Assembly: GCA_012033595.1 (NCBI GenBank)
Contig: JAAUQL010000004.1
Location: forward strand, 1 to 64,000
Length of the DNA stretch: 64,000 nt
From: Cyclobacteriaceae bacterium
Lineage (GTDB): Bacteria; Bacteroidota; Bacteroidia; Cytophagales; Cyclobacteriaceae
Reading direction: 5' to 3'
The translations under genes were made by a program, and so were the position numbers. A model generated the notes under the pieces. That model did not search any database. It was not told the origin of the DNA and was given only the letters and a program-made list of their open reading frames with translations. Below are positions 15,805 to 27,070 of this stretch, piece by piece; the first letter of the stretch is position 1; every line of letters begins with the position of its first letter.

Positions 15805-16158
15805 TTGTGGTTTTTGCTTAGCTGCTGAAAATCAAAATTAGCTGGATTTTTTAAGACTCAAAGGGTCAAATACGTCAATATCATGGGCTGATCGCGACAG
15901 TCAATCGATGATTTTTTATGTTTCGGGGTTATAAAACTTTTTTGTAAAATAGCACTATTTGAAAATTTAAAAATCCCAAATCTCAAGCGAATCTCAATTA
16001 AATTCCAATATCACTAAATTTAAAATCCAAATAGCTATTGAGCATTTGGTTTTTGGGTTTTGATCAATATTTTTTCTTTGGTGTCCGACTGATTATTGAC
16101 GCTCCTAAATTCATTTAACTTTACCATTTTAGACGAAAAAGTCCCCCCGCATTCTAAA
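15805..16158. other. Intergenic region without recognised gene
   Basis: A 354-bp AT-rich gap between the sbcC stop and the 15610-15804 ORF. No gene, hairpin terminator or repeat was recognised. Confidence 0.4.
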
Positions 16159-19100
16159 TCAAAGCCCCACAACCTCCACCTTGCTTTTGCCGCTGTGCTG
16201 CTTGCTCACCTTAATTTGTACCGGAATGCGTTCTGTCATTTCCTGAACGTGCGAGATCACGCCCACTTTGCGTCCCTGGTTGTGCAAGCGCTCCAGCGCA
16301 TCCATGGCGATATTGAGTGTGGCAGGATCAAGAGAGCCGAAACCTTCATCGATAAACAAAGATTCCACCTTCATTCGGCTGGAAGAAAGCGAAGCCAGGC
16401 CAAGCGCCAACGCAAGTGATACTAGAAACGATTCCCCACCCGACAGGGAAAAAACCGTGCGCACTTCATCGCCCATATCCTGATCAATGACCTGTAGCCC
16501 GAGTGTTTGTGAAATACGCTGTAGCACGTAGCGTTTACTGAGCACCGACAAATGGGCATTGGCATAGCTGAGCAATACGTCAAGCGTGTATTCCTGTGCA
16601 ATTTGACGAAATTTTTTGCCGTCTGCCGAGCCAATGATGTCATTGAGTTTCGCCCAATTATCTACGATTGCTGCTTGCTTTGCGATCATTTGCAAGAGAT
16701 CGCCAATTCGGTTTTGGTTCGATTCGTCTTCCTTTAGTTTGAAATCGATTTCATGTACCCTATGGCTGTTTTGATTTAATGATGTAAGGGTTGCTGAGTG
16801 CAAATGTGTCAAATCTTCCAGCGACCTTTCAGAAAGTCGTTGGCTGGTATGGGTTTCAAGGGCTTTGGCCCGCTCGTCCATGATCGATTTTGCCTGGGTC
16901 AGGGCGTCGTCTAAAGTGCGCAAAAAAGCCCTTTCGTTTTCGATGTATTCTTGAGAAAACTCGAGCAGTGGCATCAATTCCGATACATTCAGCGAAAACC
17001 CATATTGCTTGTTGTGCTGAGCGAGCCACTCATGGAGCTGTAGTTTTGCCTCATCTTTTTGCCTGGTCAGGGAGGCCATATCCACTTGCAGTTGTTTGCT
17101 TTGCGCCACGTTGCCGGCTATTTTCACACGCAGTATTTCTGCATCTTTTTTCCGTTGTTCCAGTATTTTTGTGACCGTATTTATAGCTCCTTTCAGTTTT
17201 GCTTCCACCGCGCTCACCGCACGTCCATCAAAAATGTCATTGCGCTTTTGGTTCAAGTCCATGCATAGTTCCCGGAGTTTGGTCAGGTTTTGCATTTTCA
17301 AGTTGGTTTCTTCCCTTATACTTCGAACCTGTTCATGCAATCCATTCAGTTTTTCTTCGAGTACGCTTTTTTGCCTGCTGCATTCATCAAGAGTCGTATT
17401 TTTGGTATTCCACTCTTGTGCAAAATCCTGAATGCGTCCGGCAAACCCTTCCGGATCGGCTTGCCAGTTGTCGAACCATTGTTCTGACTGGAAATGGGCT
17501 GCCAAAGTTTTGCGCATCTGTTCGAGATGGGTTTTGGCCTTTTGCAGCTCATGGGCATCATTTGTTGATTGCTCATGCAAAGAACTGATGATCCGGTCAA
17601 TATCCTTGATTTGGTTGTGGAACCCGTCCATTTGTTTGTCAAGGCCTGTCAATTGCGCATTGATTGAATCCAATTGTTCTTTTAGTTCAGAAAAAGCCTT
17701 CATTTGTCCATTGAATTGCTGTTGTCTGGTTTTTTGGTGCTGTAGGTGTTGGCTGAGCCAATTTGTCCTTTCTTCTTCGGCAATGTTGTTGCACTGTGTA
17801 TAAATACTAAAACCAGCCCATGTTTTTTCTAATTTTTCCAGGGCAGTTCTTTTTTCGGGGATTTCTGCTTCTTGCAATGTGATTAATTTTGCGTAGTGCG
17901 TACCTTCCTGACTCAGACTGTTGCACAGGGATTTTACCTTATCATATTCCTGCTCTATTTGTTTGTATTCCCTTTCCAATTGCGACAATACATGGTCAAG
18001 CTTGGGATGCTCTGAAGCATAGGGGTGGCTGGTACTGCCACACACGGGGCAGGGCTCATCCGATACCAGCTTGTCACGCAGTAGCTCCACACTTTCGGCT
18101 ACGGCCAAACTGGCTTTTTCCAGCATTAACTTTGCCGTTTCCTTCTGCATTTGCATCGCTTCAAGCCGTTTTTCAGACCCTGCCAATTGCTCCTGGCAGA
18201 TTTTTAGATTTGCGGTGTTGCTTTCATACGATTGCTGTAAGGATGATAGATCTTTCAAAGCAACATGCAGTATTTTCCATTGTGCAATGGCGGAAATGAT
18301 GTCTTCTATGGCTGTATCCAGGTTGGCTTTTTCCTTTTCCAACGTGCTGATCGGAATGGCGGCTAAATCGCTTTGCAGCTTGTGGCGTTGGGTCCTTTTT
18401 TGCTGTAGTAAATCATGAGCGCTGAGGCGATCCTTTTCCAGTTCTTCCTTTTTCCGGAGATTTCGTGTGGTTTCAGCTTCGGCTTTGCTTATTTTATTTT
18501 TATATAAATGAAGGCTTTCAAGCCTGCCTCCAGCATCTGAAAGTTTAGACAAAATCACATTTGCATGCTCAGCAACAGATCGGCGCGATTCATTATCAGC
18601 TTTCCATCCGACGAGTTTTGATATTTCTTCTTGCAGCAATGTCGATTTTTTTTGTTCCTGTTGCAGCATTTCGTTAAGCTGCTCCGCCTTTTCTGCGCTA
18701 GTTTGCAGTTCTTTGTTCGCTGCATTGATCTGTTCTTCCTTTTCCGAAAGTAGTACATCCATAGCCCGGGCAGTATCGAGCATAGGTTTGGCATCTTCTT
18801 CTTCTTTTATTTTAGCTTCCCGTTCGAGGCTGGCGTCTCTGATGAGGTCATCCAGCGTTTCTTGCTTCAGTGCCAATGCACTTAGGCTTGTTGCCAGCCT
18901 GCTATCTTCTGCCGTTTTGGTGGCAATCTGCTGCTCTGTGGTTTTCAGTCGCTCGATGATGGGTCGCACGAGCTGAACCCGGTCGATTTGTTGCAATTTG
19001 TCCTCCCGATCGCGGGCTGCTTTTTTAGAATTTATTGCCTGCTCCAACTGCACACCGGCAGCCTCTGTACTTTCTTTCAGTTTCGACCATTGTTCATGCC

Positions 19101-19889
19101 AATCTATTTCTTTTTTCAAAGTCGAAATCTGGCCTTCTTTCATTTTGATCTCCACTTCCAGATCAGATTTTTCTTTTAGGAGCGCCTCTTGTACTTGGGG
19201 AGTCAGCGTCGCGATACCTTCGCGTTGCACATTCAATTCCCTGAGCTTTTGTTGGTGATCACGATGGTTTTCAAATACTTTTTTTGAAATTTCTGAATAA
19301 ACATGTGTGCCGGTCAGTTTCTCGAGTAGAGAAGATTTTTCGTCCTTGCCGGCTTTGAGAAATGCGGTAAAATCGCCCTGAGCCAATAAAACTGAGCGGG
19401 TAAACTGTTCAAAGCTCAAACCTACCAAGCGTTCTATTTCCTCCAGCAATTCTGTTTTTTTCCGGGCAATCTTTGGTTTGCATCCAGATTGGTCAGGTTC
19501 ATTTCATAGGGCTGAAGATTGCCTTCGGCTTTATTCCTGGCCCTTCTCACACTCCATCCCGAACGGTAAGCAACTCCATCGATGCCCACAAAATCTACCT
19601 CGGCATATCCGCTGGCTGTGCCGTCTCTCAATATACCCCGCACGTCGTCTTGTTTAATGGTGCTGCCTCTAACATCGGCGATATCAACCCCGTTTTCGGC
19701 ATTTCTGTACCGCGGTGTGCGGGCATACAACGCGAGGCATAGGGCATCGAGAATGGTCGATTTTCCAGCTCCGGTGGGGCCTGTGATGGCAAAAATCCCG
19801 GCGGAACAAAGGGGCTCTTCCGCAAAATTTATCTTTGTGCTACCATCAAGCGATGCAAGGTTCTCTATTCTAATGGCCAATATTTTCAT
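16159..19889 (-). CDS. sbcC: SbcC exonuclease ATPase subunit, split by apparent frameshift
   Basis: SMC/Rad50-like subunit of the SbcCD nuclease, which cuts hairpins and protein-blocked DNA ends. The N-terminal part (19434-19889) has Walker A GPTGAGKSTILDALCLALY. The main part (16159-19449) has long coiled coils, a zinc hook (EPCPVCGSTSHP), the ABC signature FSLSGGESFLVSLALAL and Walker B VESLFIDEGFGSLD. The frames join if one base is added to the run of seven T (plus strand) at 19455-19461, giving PGKKTELLEEIERLVGLSF, so this is one gene of about 1,240 codons. Its start overlaps the end of sbcD by 4 bases. Confidence 0.9.
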
Positions 19890-21144
19890 ATTTCAATTTC
19901 ATTTACCTGCTGTGCTACGTGCTGAAACAACTTCAACAGGTCTTCCGGTATCGGGCTGCCGTATTTCTTTTGATATACTTGATGCAAAATGTCCAATGGT
20001 TGCAGTTCGTTGAGCTGGGCTGGGCTAAGTGCATGCTGTTGTTCCGATGGAGAAGAAGCCGAACGGTAGCGCACATCTATTTTGGCAAGCCGTAGGTTTT
20101 TGCCCACTAATGCATTTTCGATTTTGTGTCGGATACCCGGCTCAGGACCTTCTGGTTGTACACGAACCTCGAGATAGGGGGCTGTATTTTTATCTCCTTC
20201 ATGCGCAGGCAATTGTGCCAATGCATCAAGAGCCTCGTGTATAGCACAGTGCACGGGGGGTACCCGATAAAGCGGCACTGCCACCGGCACTTCGATGGAT
20301 TTTAAGTTTGTCATCTTAGCGGCCTGTATGTCAAAGACGATAACCTGGTGTTTGTAATTGACTTCTGAAAAGACATGGGCAAAGGACTGCCGCAATACCG
20401 TATGTGTTCTTTGCCCCCAATGCGCTGGGCTTTGTGAATATGGCCAAGGGCCACATAGCTAATATTGTCGTCGAATGCCGCTGCTGAGATGCATTCTACA
20501 CCACCCATGATCAGCCTTTCCGATTGATCCATATCACCAACTTCTGCTTGCTGGACATGAAGATGGCCCATCGCAATAATGGCCTGGGCGGCTTGTCTTT
20601 GGGAGGCGGCATAGGCATATGCCTCTTTGTAAAAGGCAGCTATACCTTCTGCGTAAGGTTGGTTGCAGTCCTGAATAACAGGGTAATCGCCCATGCGTAA
20701 AAAAGGCGCAGCAATGCACCATGCCAGAATGGCTCCGCTTGCATCCCTCAGGGGAATGGTGATTTTGGCATAATCAATGGCACCATGCACATCTTTTTCT
20801 ACCAGGCCAATAATATGTATGTTGGAAGATTCCAGCAGTGGCTTGGGCGATTCCAGCCGCGACGCTGAATCGTGATTGCCCGCTGTCGCCACAATTTGAA
20901 TATCCGGGTTTACCTTTAGCGCCTTATTCAGGAAAGAATAAAACATTTTTATCGATGCTGCTGAGGGATTGGACAAATCGAACACATCGCCACTAATCAG
21001 CAACACATCTACCTGCTCTTTGGCCAGGATGTCGGTTAGCCAATTCAAAAATTGCTGATGTTCAAAACTGCGGTCATATTCGTGGAAAAGCTGGCCAATA
21101 TGCCAATCGGCCGTATGAAGTATCCTTAGCATTTCATTACTCAT
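19886..21144 (-). CDS. sbcD: SbcD exonuclease subunit, split by apparent frameshift
   Basis: Mre11-like metallophosphoesterase subunit of SbcCD. Phosphoesterase motifs appear in order: LHTADWHIGQ, LISGDVFDL, ATAGNHDSASR, MGHLH and ALGHIHKAQ. The start at 21144 (MSNEMLRILHTADWH) is preferred over the upstream in-frame ATG at 21243 because the family begins just before HTADWH. The frame is lost after CGSPLPMSF and resumes as SEVNYKHQVIVFDI in 19886-20395. One extra base in the AAAA run at 20368-20371 repairs it. Overlaps sbcC by 4 bases, as expected for an operon. Confidence 0.9.
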
Positions 21145-21352
21145 TTTTATTCTGATAAAGCTGCACAAGACGTTAGATTGGATGTCTGCCCAATTCGTCA
21201 TTTTAACAGGGCGGGGTCGCGATGCTTCAGGCAGCTCTACCAAAAGTTAGCTTCGCAAATTACTTACTTATTGTTACCCATTAAAAAAAGTCAACAGCAA
21301 TTTCTACTTGAAGTCCCAATCATTCGTCGGCTTATTTTTTTTTGAGTAAGAT

Positions 21353-21531
21353 TTTTTTCACGCCGAGGTCGCGAAGGTTTCGCAGAGATCGCAGAGGGAA
21401 TTGGATAATAGTTTACCTCTTTGTGTTCTTTGCGTGAGATTTTTTTCACACCGAGTAGAATTTTTTCACGCCGAGGACGCGAAGGTTTCGCAGAGATCGC
21501 AGAGGGAATTGGATAATAGTTTCCCTCTTTG
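21353..21531. repeat. 71-bp direct repeat, two copies (interspersed repeat family)
   Basis: Copies at 21353-21423 and 21461-21531 differ at two of 71 positions and share a core reading TTTTTTCACGCCGAGG, then GCGAAGGTTTCGCAGAG. A partial third start (TTTTTTCACACCGAG) lies at 21441-21455. A looser relative is seen at 7201-7235. The GC-rich core is a run of short complementary words (CGCGAAGG, TTTCGCAG), and such elements recur in many bacterial intergenic regions. It fills the divergent gap between sbcD and the ECF sigma gene. Confidence 0.7.
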
Positions 21532-21680
21532 CTTGAGACAGTAGGCCGAAAATGAAAGGCATCCGCCCCGTTATTGTTAGCGAAAAGTAAGCGAATTCGA
21601 AAAAATGGTGTCTGCACTGTGGTGTGAAGTGTTTTTTGTTTCACCTTTTTTGTTTTACTTTACTTCAATATTGTTGGTAA

Positions 21681-22367
21681 ATGAAACCCCAAAAACTAAA
21701 CACCGATCCCTATTCCGGCACATTTACTACTGGTACTGAAACCGGGCATGCCAAATCTTCTTTGCCCTCAGAACGAGAAATATGGATGGAATTTAAACAT
21801 GGGTCTGATTCGGCTTTTACCTATATCTACCGGCAATATCTCCAAATTCTTTATAACTACGGAAGGCAAATCCTCAATAACGAGTCATTGCTACAAGATT
21901 GCATTCAGGACATGTTTATGGATATCATTAGAAACCGTAAGAACCTGGCCGATGTTCAATCCATCAAATTTTACCTCTTCACAGCATTGCGCCACAAGAT
22001 TTTCAGGAAACTGAAAAAGGAAAAGAATACATGCCATAATCAGTTAGACGAAGCAATGGAAGCAGGATTTGAAATAATGAGCTCCCATGAAGCAAAAATG
22101 ATTAACAACCAGCTCGATGAAGATAAACAAAGATTGCTCAACCTGGCTTGCGACAAACTGACCAAAAAGCAGCGCGAAGCTATTTTACTTTATTATTACG
22201 AAGGCTTCTCTTATCAACAAATCGCCCAAATCATGGGCATGAACAAAGTCAAATCAGTTCGTGTACTCATCTATCGCGCCATTGACGTATTGCATGGCCA
22301 TTTGATCCTGGTCAAAGACCAATTATTGCTTTTTCTCGTCAGTCTGCTTGCCGCGACCAGATTTTAG
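21681..22367 (+). CDS. ECF RNA polymerase sigma factor (first unit)
   Basis: A 228-aa sigma-70 family regulator. A ~33-residue N-terminal extension precedes region 2 (SAFTYIYRQYLQILYNYGRQ, then CIQDMFMDIIRN, the core-binding and -10 helices). Region 4 is LTKKQREAILLYYYEGFSYQ followed by QIAQIMGMNKVKSVRVLIYR (HTH for the -35 element). It belongs to the FecI-like ECF group paired with FecR anti-sigma factors and STN-bearing SusC transporters. fecR starts 117 bp downstream and susC 1.3 kb downstream, so it should activate the SusCD operon when the glycan is sensed. Confidence 0.85.
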   Translation: MKPQKLNTDPYSGTFTTGTETGHAKSSLPSEREIWMEFKHGSDSAFTYIYRQYLQILYNYGRQILNNESLLQDCIQDMFMDIIRNRKNLADVQSIKFYLFTALRHKIFRKLKKEKNTCHNQLDEAMEAGFEIMSSHEAKMINNQLDEDKQRLLNLACDKLTKKQREAILLYYYEGFSYQQIAQIMGMNKVKSVRVLIYRAIDVLHGHLILVKDQLLLFLVSLLAATRF

Positions 22368-22484
22368 TTAAATCCTCACCTCCTTTTGCTTTTCCCGAAA
22401 GGCTTTTATAAAAAAGTCAAAAAAATATGTAGCCACCTGTACATGCTATGACTCTATAGAGGTAAAGACAAACTACTAAGTCTA

Positions 22485-23507
22485 ATGCAGGATCTTTTTC
22501 AAGACGAATTTTTTATTAAAATGGTCCAGAATCCCGATCAGGAGACCATTCATTACTGGGAGCGTTGGCTGTCGAAACATCCCGAAAGACGGGATGAATT
22601 TGAATTGGCCAGGCAAACCGTCAAATCAATGCAATACAAGCACCGGTATCAGATGCCTGCCCAGGACTATGACGATTTGTTCATAAAGTTGAGGTTATTC
22701 AAAAAGGAAACGGATCACGAATTGTCCAACATGTACCTGGACAGGCATAGGCGCATGAGACATCTTTTCCTGAAGGTTGCTGCTGTCATTACTTTTTTTC
22801 TCACCTTTTTATTTACTGTCTATTTTCTAGTCCCCTACCAGCCCGATGAAGAAGACAGTTTGGCACTAGCCATGGTGCACAAAGAGGTACCACCAGGTGC
22901 CAAAAGTACTTTCAGACTATCTGATGGCACCGTAGTGCGCCTAAATGCCGGCAGCAAGATCAGCTATCCCGCGCAGTTTGCCAGCCATGTGCGCGAGCTA
23001 TCTCTGGAGGGAGAAGCGTATTTTGAAGTGGTAAAAGATTCGGAACGTCCATTCATCATCCATACAGGCGAGTTGCAGACAGCAGTATTGGGCACCTCAT
23101 TCAATGTGCGCTACCTGGCCCGCGAAGAAAACATAGAGGTGGCTCTGGTGAGCGGTGTAGTGAAAATAAACGATGCGAAGGGTGCAGAATTACTGCTCAA
23201 TCCAACAGAAATGGCCGTTTATTCCAGGAACAATCAAATCCTGACCAAGAAAAACTTCGATGCCAGACTAGTGACAGCTTGGAAAGACAACATTTTGCTT
23301 TTCGAAAAAGCAACACTTTCCGACATCATTACCCAGCTGGAAAATTGGTATGGGGTAGAAATAGAGGTGCAGCTAAACTCGCCAATCGTAGGCTTGTATA
23401 GTGGCGAATATATAGACAAATCGCTCGAAATAGTACTCGAAGGTATCGGATACGCTTCGGGATTTCAATTTAAAATTGATGGTAAACAAGTTAGAATCCA
23501 AAATTAA
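22485..23507 (+). CDS. FecR-family anti-sigma factor (first unit)
   Basis: A 340-aa inner-membrane regulator with a cytosolic N-terminus (~1-90), one membrane segment (VAAVITFFLTFLFTVYFLV, ~97-116) and a periplasmic FecR domain (VPPGAKSTFRLSDGTVVRLN, LEGEAYFEVVKD, LGTSFNVRYL), ending in a DUF4974-like domain (LYSGEYIDKSLEIVLEGIGY). It holds the ECF sigma factor inactive and receives the signal from the STN domain of the outer-membrane SusC. A hairpin at 23536-23558 separates it from susC. Confidence 0.9.
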   Translation: MQDLFQDEFFIKMVQNPDQETIHYWERWLSKHPERRDEFELARQTVKSMQYKHRYQMPAQDYDDLFIKLRLFKKETDHELSNMYLDRHRRMRHLFLKVAAVITFFLTFLFTVYFLVPYQPDEEDSLALAMVHKEVPPGAKSTFRLSDGTVVRLNAGSKISYPAQFASHVRELSLEGEAYFEVVKDSERPFIIHTGELQTAVLGTSFNVRYLAREENIEVALVSGVVKINDAKGAELLLNPTEMAVYSRNNQILTKKNFDARLVTAWKDNILLFEKATLSDIITQLENWYGVEIEVQLNSPIVGLYSGEYIDKSLEIVLEGIGYASGFQFKIDGKQVRIQN

Positions 23508-23535
23508 TATGAAAATGAAAATGAACTCAAGCTAA

Positions 23536-23558
23536 AAAGCCGGTACAAGACCGGCTTT
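23536..23558 (+). terminator. Hairpin between fecR and susC
   Basis: Perfect 9-bp stem AAAGCCGGT (23536-23544) / ACCGGCTTT (23550-23558) with a 5-nt loop, 28 bp after the fecR stop and 79 bp before susC. It is probably a terminator or attenuator that separates regulator from transporter transcription. The second unit has hairpins in the same position. Confidence 0.7.
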
Positions 23559-23637
23559 CCAGATCGAAGGTGTCGAATCTCGCAAATAAGTCACCCAAAA
23601 GATCTATTTAATTAGGTATAATTAAACACTTAAAACT

Positions 23638-26600
23638 ATGAAAAATAAAGTACTAAGAAAAATCTTAGCCATGACTAAATTGGGCTTTTATGGCTTTATG
23701 TTACAGTGCTTTACCTTTGGCTTATTATTCGCTGCCGAAGGTATAGCTCAACAGCAAAGCATTTATGATGTGTACTTGTCCGTAGATATTAAAAACGGCA
23801 AGTTGGTCGATGCCTTCAAGGCTATCGAAGATAAAACGGGTTTCAACTTTTCATACAATGATGCCATCGTCAAGGCAAATGAAACCATCAATCTCAATGT
23901 CAATTCCGCTTCACTCGGAGATATTCTATCTGAGCTATCGAAAAACAGCAAGCTAAAATTCAGGAGGATCAATGAAAATATCCATGTAAGCTCACGGCAA
24001 ATGTTCGAAAGGGCGGTACAGGAAGAGAGCACCTTGCTACAAGCCAGAACAGTGACAGGAAAGGTGACTTCATCTGAAGACAATAGTGGCTTACCAGGCG
24101 CCAATGTAATGGTAAAAGGCACCAGCCACGGTACAGTGACCGATGTGGATGGAAACTATAGCCTTGAAGTAGAAAGCGAATCGGCTGTCATAGTATTCAG
24201 CTCAGTTGGTTTTGTGCCCGAAGAGGTGGAAGTGGGCAACCGCTCTGTAATAGATTTGAGCATGGTGCCAGACATCACAGCGCTCGATGAAATCGTAGTG
24301 GTGGGTTATGGTACCCAGCAACGTGGCGATCTTACCGGTTCGGTATCGTCAGTCAAAGGCGACGCCATCAGAAACGTACCTGCACGCAACCTCGCCGAGG
24401 CCATTCAGGGCAGGGTAGCCGGAGTACAGATTACTGAATCGGGAGGAAAACCCGGTAGTGGTTCAGAGATTATTATCCGTGGGGCAGGTTCTATAAATGG
24501 AACACCGCCGCTATATATTGTAGATGGTATCAGAATCGGTGCCGGCAACAACTTCAACCTGCAGGATATCGAGTCGGTAGAAGTAATGAAAGATGCAAGT
24601 GCTGCAGCAATCTATGGAGCACAAGCAGCTGGAGGTGTGATTTTGATTACCACTAAAAGGGGCAAGAAATCTGAAAAGATAAATGTGAACATCAATGCGC
24701 GCTACGGTTTCAGAAATGCCACCGGTCTTCACGAACTTTTGGGAACTACAGACTACATCACCGCCAAAAGGGCCATTGGAGCAAATGATCCACTTTGGGA
24801 CAATCCCTCGCAATTGCCAAACACAGACTGGGAAGATGCCTTGTTTCGTACCGGAAAAGAACAAAACTACAATGTGTCACTGGCGGGTGGCGGAAACAAA
24901 GCCAATTACTATTTGGGTTTCAACTATCAGCGTGAAGACGGAATCATCATCAACAATTACTTCCAGCGATTCAACCTCAGGTTGAACTCCGATTATGACC
25001 TGAGTGACCGCATATCTGTTGGTGAAAGTATTATGATCTGGAAAACCAATGAAAACCCCGCAGCAGGGGGTGAAGGAGAACCATTTCGAAGCACCCCGAC
25101 TATGCTCATTAAGAATGCTGATGATCCTGCTACCGAAATTGGCGACTGGGCCAAAAACCCGTCAGGATTTTCCGGGGGCAATCCTGTGGCCAATCAATAC
25201 ATTAATATCAGGGATATTGACAACTATGGGCTGGAGGGAAGTGTGTACCTCAATTGGTCAATCATCGATGGCCTCGATTTCAGAACTACCTTAGGAGGTC
25301 AGTTGACCAATGCCGACGATTATCACTTTACCCAAAGCGCAGACTGGGGCAGCACTACCCAGGCCAAACAAATGACCAAAGAACTAAAAAACTGGCAGCA
25401 ATACACCTCCAACTTTGTACTGACCTACCAAAAGTCATTTGGGAAAAGCAACCTTAAGGTGATGGGAGGTTTCGAAGCCATTAAAGCAACCAGCAACAGA
25501 ATATGGGGCAAAGCAGGGCAATTCCCAACCGTAATTGCTGAGTCTTTTGACATTAAACTGGATGCAAGTCCGGAATTGAAGGGCGGACCTGGCAATGGTC
25601 GTTTTGAATCTATTTTTGGAAGACTCAACTACGATTACAATGGCAAATACCTGCTGCAAGCCACCATTAGACGCGATGGATCAGATAAATTTGGCCCCGA
25701 AAACAAATGGGGAACATTTCCTTCCCTGTCGTTAGGCTGGAAACTGAGCGAAGAGGATTTTATGAGTGGGCTTGACGTGGTCAATAACCTGAAGCTAAGG
25801 GCGAGTTATGGCGTATTGGGCAATGATAATATTGGCCAGTTTGCCTACGAGCCTGCGTTTGCCAAAATCAATGTGCACAGCTACGACGATGCGGGAGAGT
25901 TGGCCGGATATTCAAGCATCAAATTCCCAAATGAGGCCATCAAGTGGGAAGAAATCACAACCACCGATATAGGAGTGGACTTCACTTTTATGGAAAGAGC
26001 CTTTGATTTTACTTTCGACTGGTACAACAAGGTAACTACAGATATGTTGTACAATGTGAACATTCCGCTCACCTCGGGTTATGGCAAACACAATGACAAG
26101 CCCAGCCAGGTGCCTGTTAATATTGGGGAAATCAAAAACACAGGAATAGAATTTACACTCAATTACAACAAGCAAATTGGAGAGATTGATTTCAATATTG
26201 GTGGCAATGCAAGCTTTAATACCAACAAGGTAATAGACCTTGGCGAAGGCAATGTGCCCATCAACGATGGCAGTGCAGGCATGGCCTACAGCGGCAATTT
26301 TTCGCGCACCGAAAATGACTACCCCATGGGCTCATTTTATGGATACAACGTGCTGGGAATATTCGCTACCGATGCTGAAGTAGAAGCGCTAAATGATGGT
26401 GCCCCAGGTGGATTTTATCAAAACAGCCTGACAGGTGCAGGCGATCTGTACTATGAAGATATCAGTGGCGATGGTAAGATAAATGCAGATGATCGCACCT
26501 TTATAGGAAATCCATGGCCCAAGGCAATTTATGGCCTCAATCTCGGAATGAGTTTCAAAGGCATCGAACTCAGCATGCTATTTTCTGGTGCAGCAGGGGT

Positions 26601-27042
26601 TGATTTGTACAATGGCAATTTGGCCTACACGCAGACGATCTACGGAGATTATAATACCACCGCAGACTTTTTCAATGCCTCATTCTATGGAAATAATGGC
26701 CTCACCGATCAGCCAAGGGTAGGGGTTGTTGATGGTACAGGCAAGTTTGTTAGAGATCCCAACGGCAATTTTAACAACCCTTCTTCTTATTTTATAGAAG
26801 ATGGCAGCTATGTGAAATTGAAAAACCTTCAGATTGCCTATAATGTGCCTCAAAGCATCGTTTCTAACATTAATATGTCCACCATCAGGATATACTTCAC
26901 CGGACAAAACATCTTTACCATCACCAATTATTCAGGAAGAGATCCTGAAATCGCAGGTGGTATTAAAAGCAGGGGCATCGATTACTTTGGCTCTTATCCA
27001 CATACCAGATTGTACTCTTTCGGGATAGAATTGGGATTTTAA
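23638..27042 (+). CDS. SusC-type TonB-dependent transporter with STN signalling domain
   Basis: A 1134-aa outer-membrane glycan importer. The signal peptide reaches ~residue 38. The STN (secretin/TonB N-terminal) domain at ~45-120 contacts the FecR partner. A CarboxypepD_reg-like domain follows (VTGKVTSSEDNSGLPGANVM, ~138-225). The TonB box/plug region begins DEIVVVGYGTQQRGDLTGSV (~235) and continues with GRVAGVQITESGGKPGSGSE and PLYIVDGIRI. The rest is a 22-strand barrel ending in an aromatic residue (GIELGF). It pairs with the following SusD lipoprotein. The STN domain and the upstream sigma/FecR genes indicate regulation by trans-envelope signalling. Confidence 0.92.
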   Translation: MKNKVLRKILAMTKLGFYGFMLQCFTFGLLFAAEGIAQQQSIYDVYLSVDIKNGKLVDAFKAIEDKTGFNFSYNDAIVKANETINLNVNSASLGDILSELSKNSKLKFRRINENIHVSSRQMFERAVQEESTLLQARTVTGKVTSSEDNSGLPGANVMVKGTSHGTVTDVDGNYSLEVESESAVIVFSSVGFVPEEVEVGNRSVIDLSMVPDITALDEIVVVGYGTQQRGDLTGSVSSVKGDAIRNVPARNLAEAIQGRVAGVQITESGGKPGSGSEIIIRGAGSINGTPPLYIVDGIRIGAGNNFNLQDIESVEVMKDASAAAIYGAQAAGGVILITTKRGKKSEKINVNINARYGFRNATGLHELLGTTDYITAKRAIGANDPLWDNPSQLPNTDWEDALFRTGKEQNYNVSLAGGGNKANYYLGFNYQREDGIIINNYFQRFNLRLNSDYDLSDRISVGESIMIWKTNENPAAGGEGEPFRSTPTMLIKNADDPATEIGDWAKNPSGFSGGNPVANQYINIRDIDNYGLEGSVYLNWSIIDGLDFRTTLGGQLTNADDYHFTQSADWGSTTQAKQMTKELKNWQQYTSNFVLTYQKSFGKSNLKVMGGFEAIKATSNRIWGKAGQFPTVIAESFDIKLDASPELKGGPGNGRFESIFGRLNYDYNGKYLLQATIRRDGSDKFGPENKWGTFPSLSLGWKLSEEDFMSGLDVVNNLKLRASYGVLGNDNIGQFAYEPAFAKINVHSYDDAGELAGYSSIKFPNEAIKWEEITTTDIGVDFTFMERAFDFTFDWYNKVTTDMLYNVNIPLTSGYGKHNDKPSQVPVNIGEIKNTGIEFTLNYNKQIGEIDFNIGGNASFNTNKVIDLGEGNVPINDGSAGMAYSGNFSRTENDYPMGSFYGYNVLGIFATDAEVEALNDGAPGGFYQNSLTGAGDLYYEDISGDGKINADDRTFIGNPWPKAIYGLNLGMSFKGIELSMLFSGAAGVDLYNGNLAYTQTIYGDYNTTADFFNASFYGNNGLTDQPRVGVVDGTGKFVRDPNGNFNNPSSYFIEDGSYVKLKNLQIAYNVPQSIVSNINMSTIRIYFTGQNIFTITNYSGRDPEIAGGIKSRGIDYFGSYPHTRLYSFGIELGF

Positions 27043-27070
27043 GTTTTAGTAACTCAAAATGATAATAACA

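Noticed and set aside
21291-21644. 117-aa minus-strand ORF with repeated NYYPIPSAISAKPSRPRR
   Set aside because: The peptide repeat is simply the 71-bp DNA repeat read through; such peptides are known annotation artefacts.
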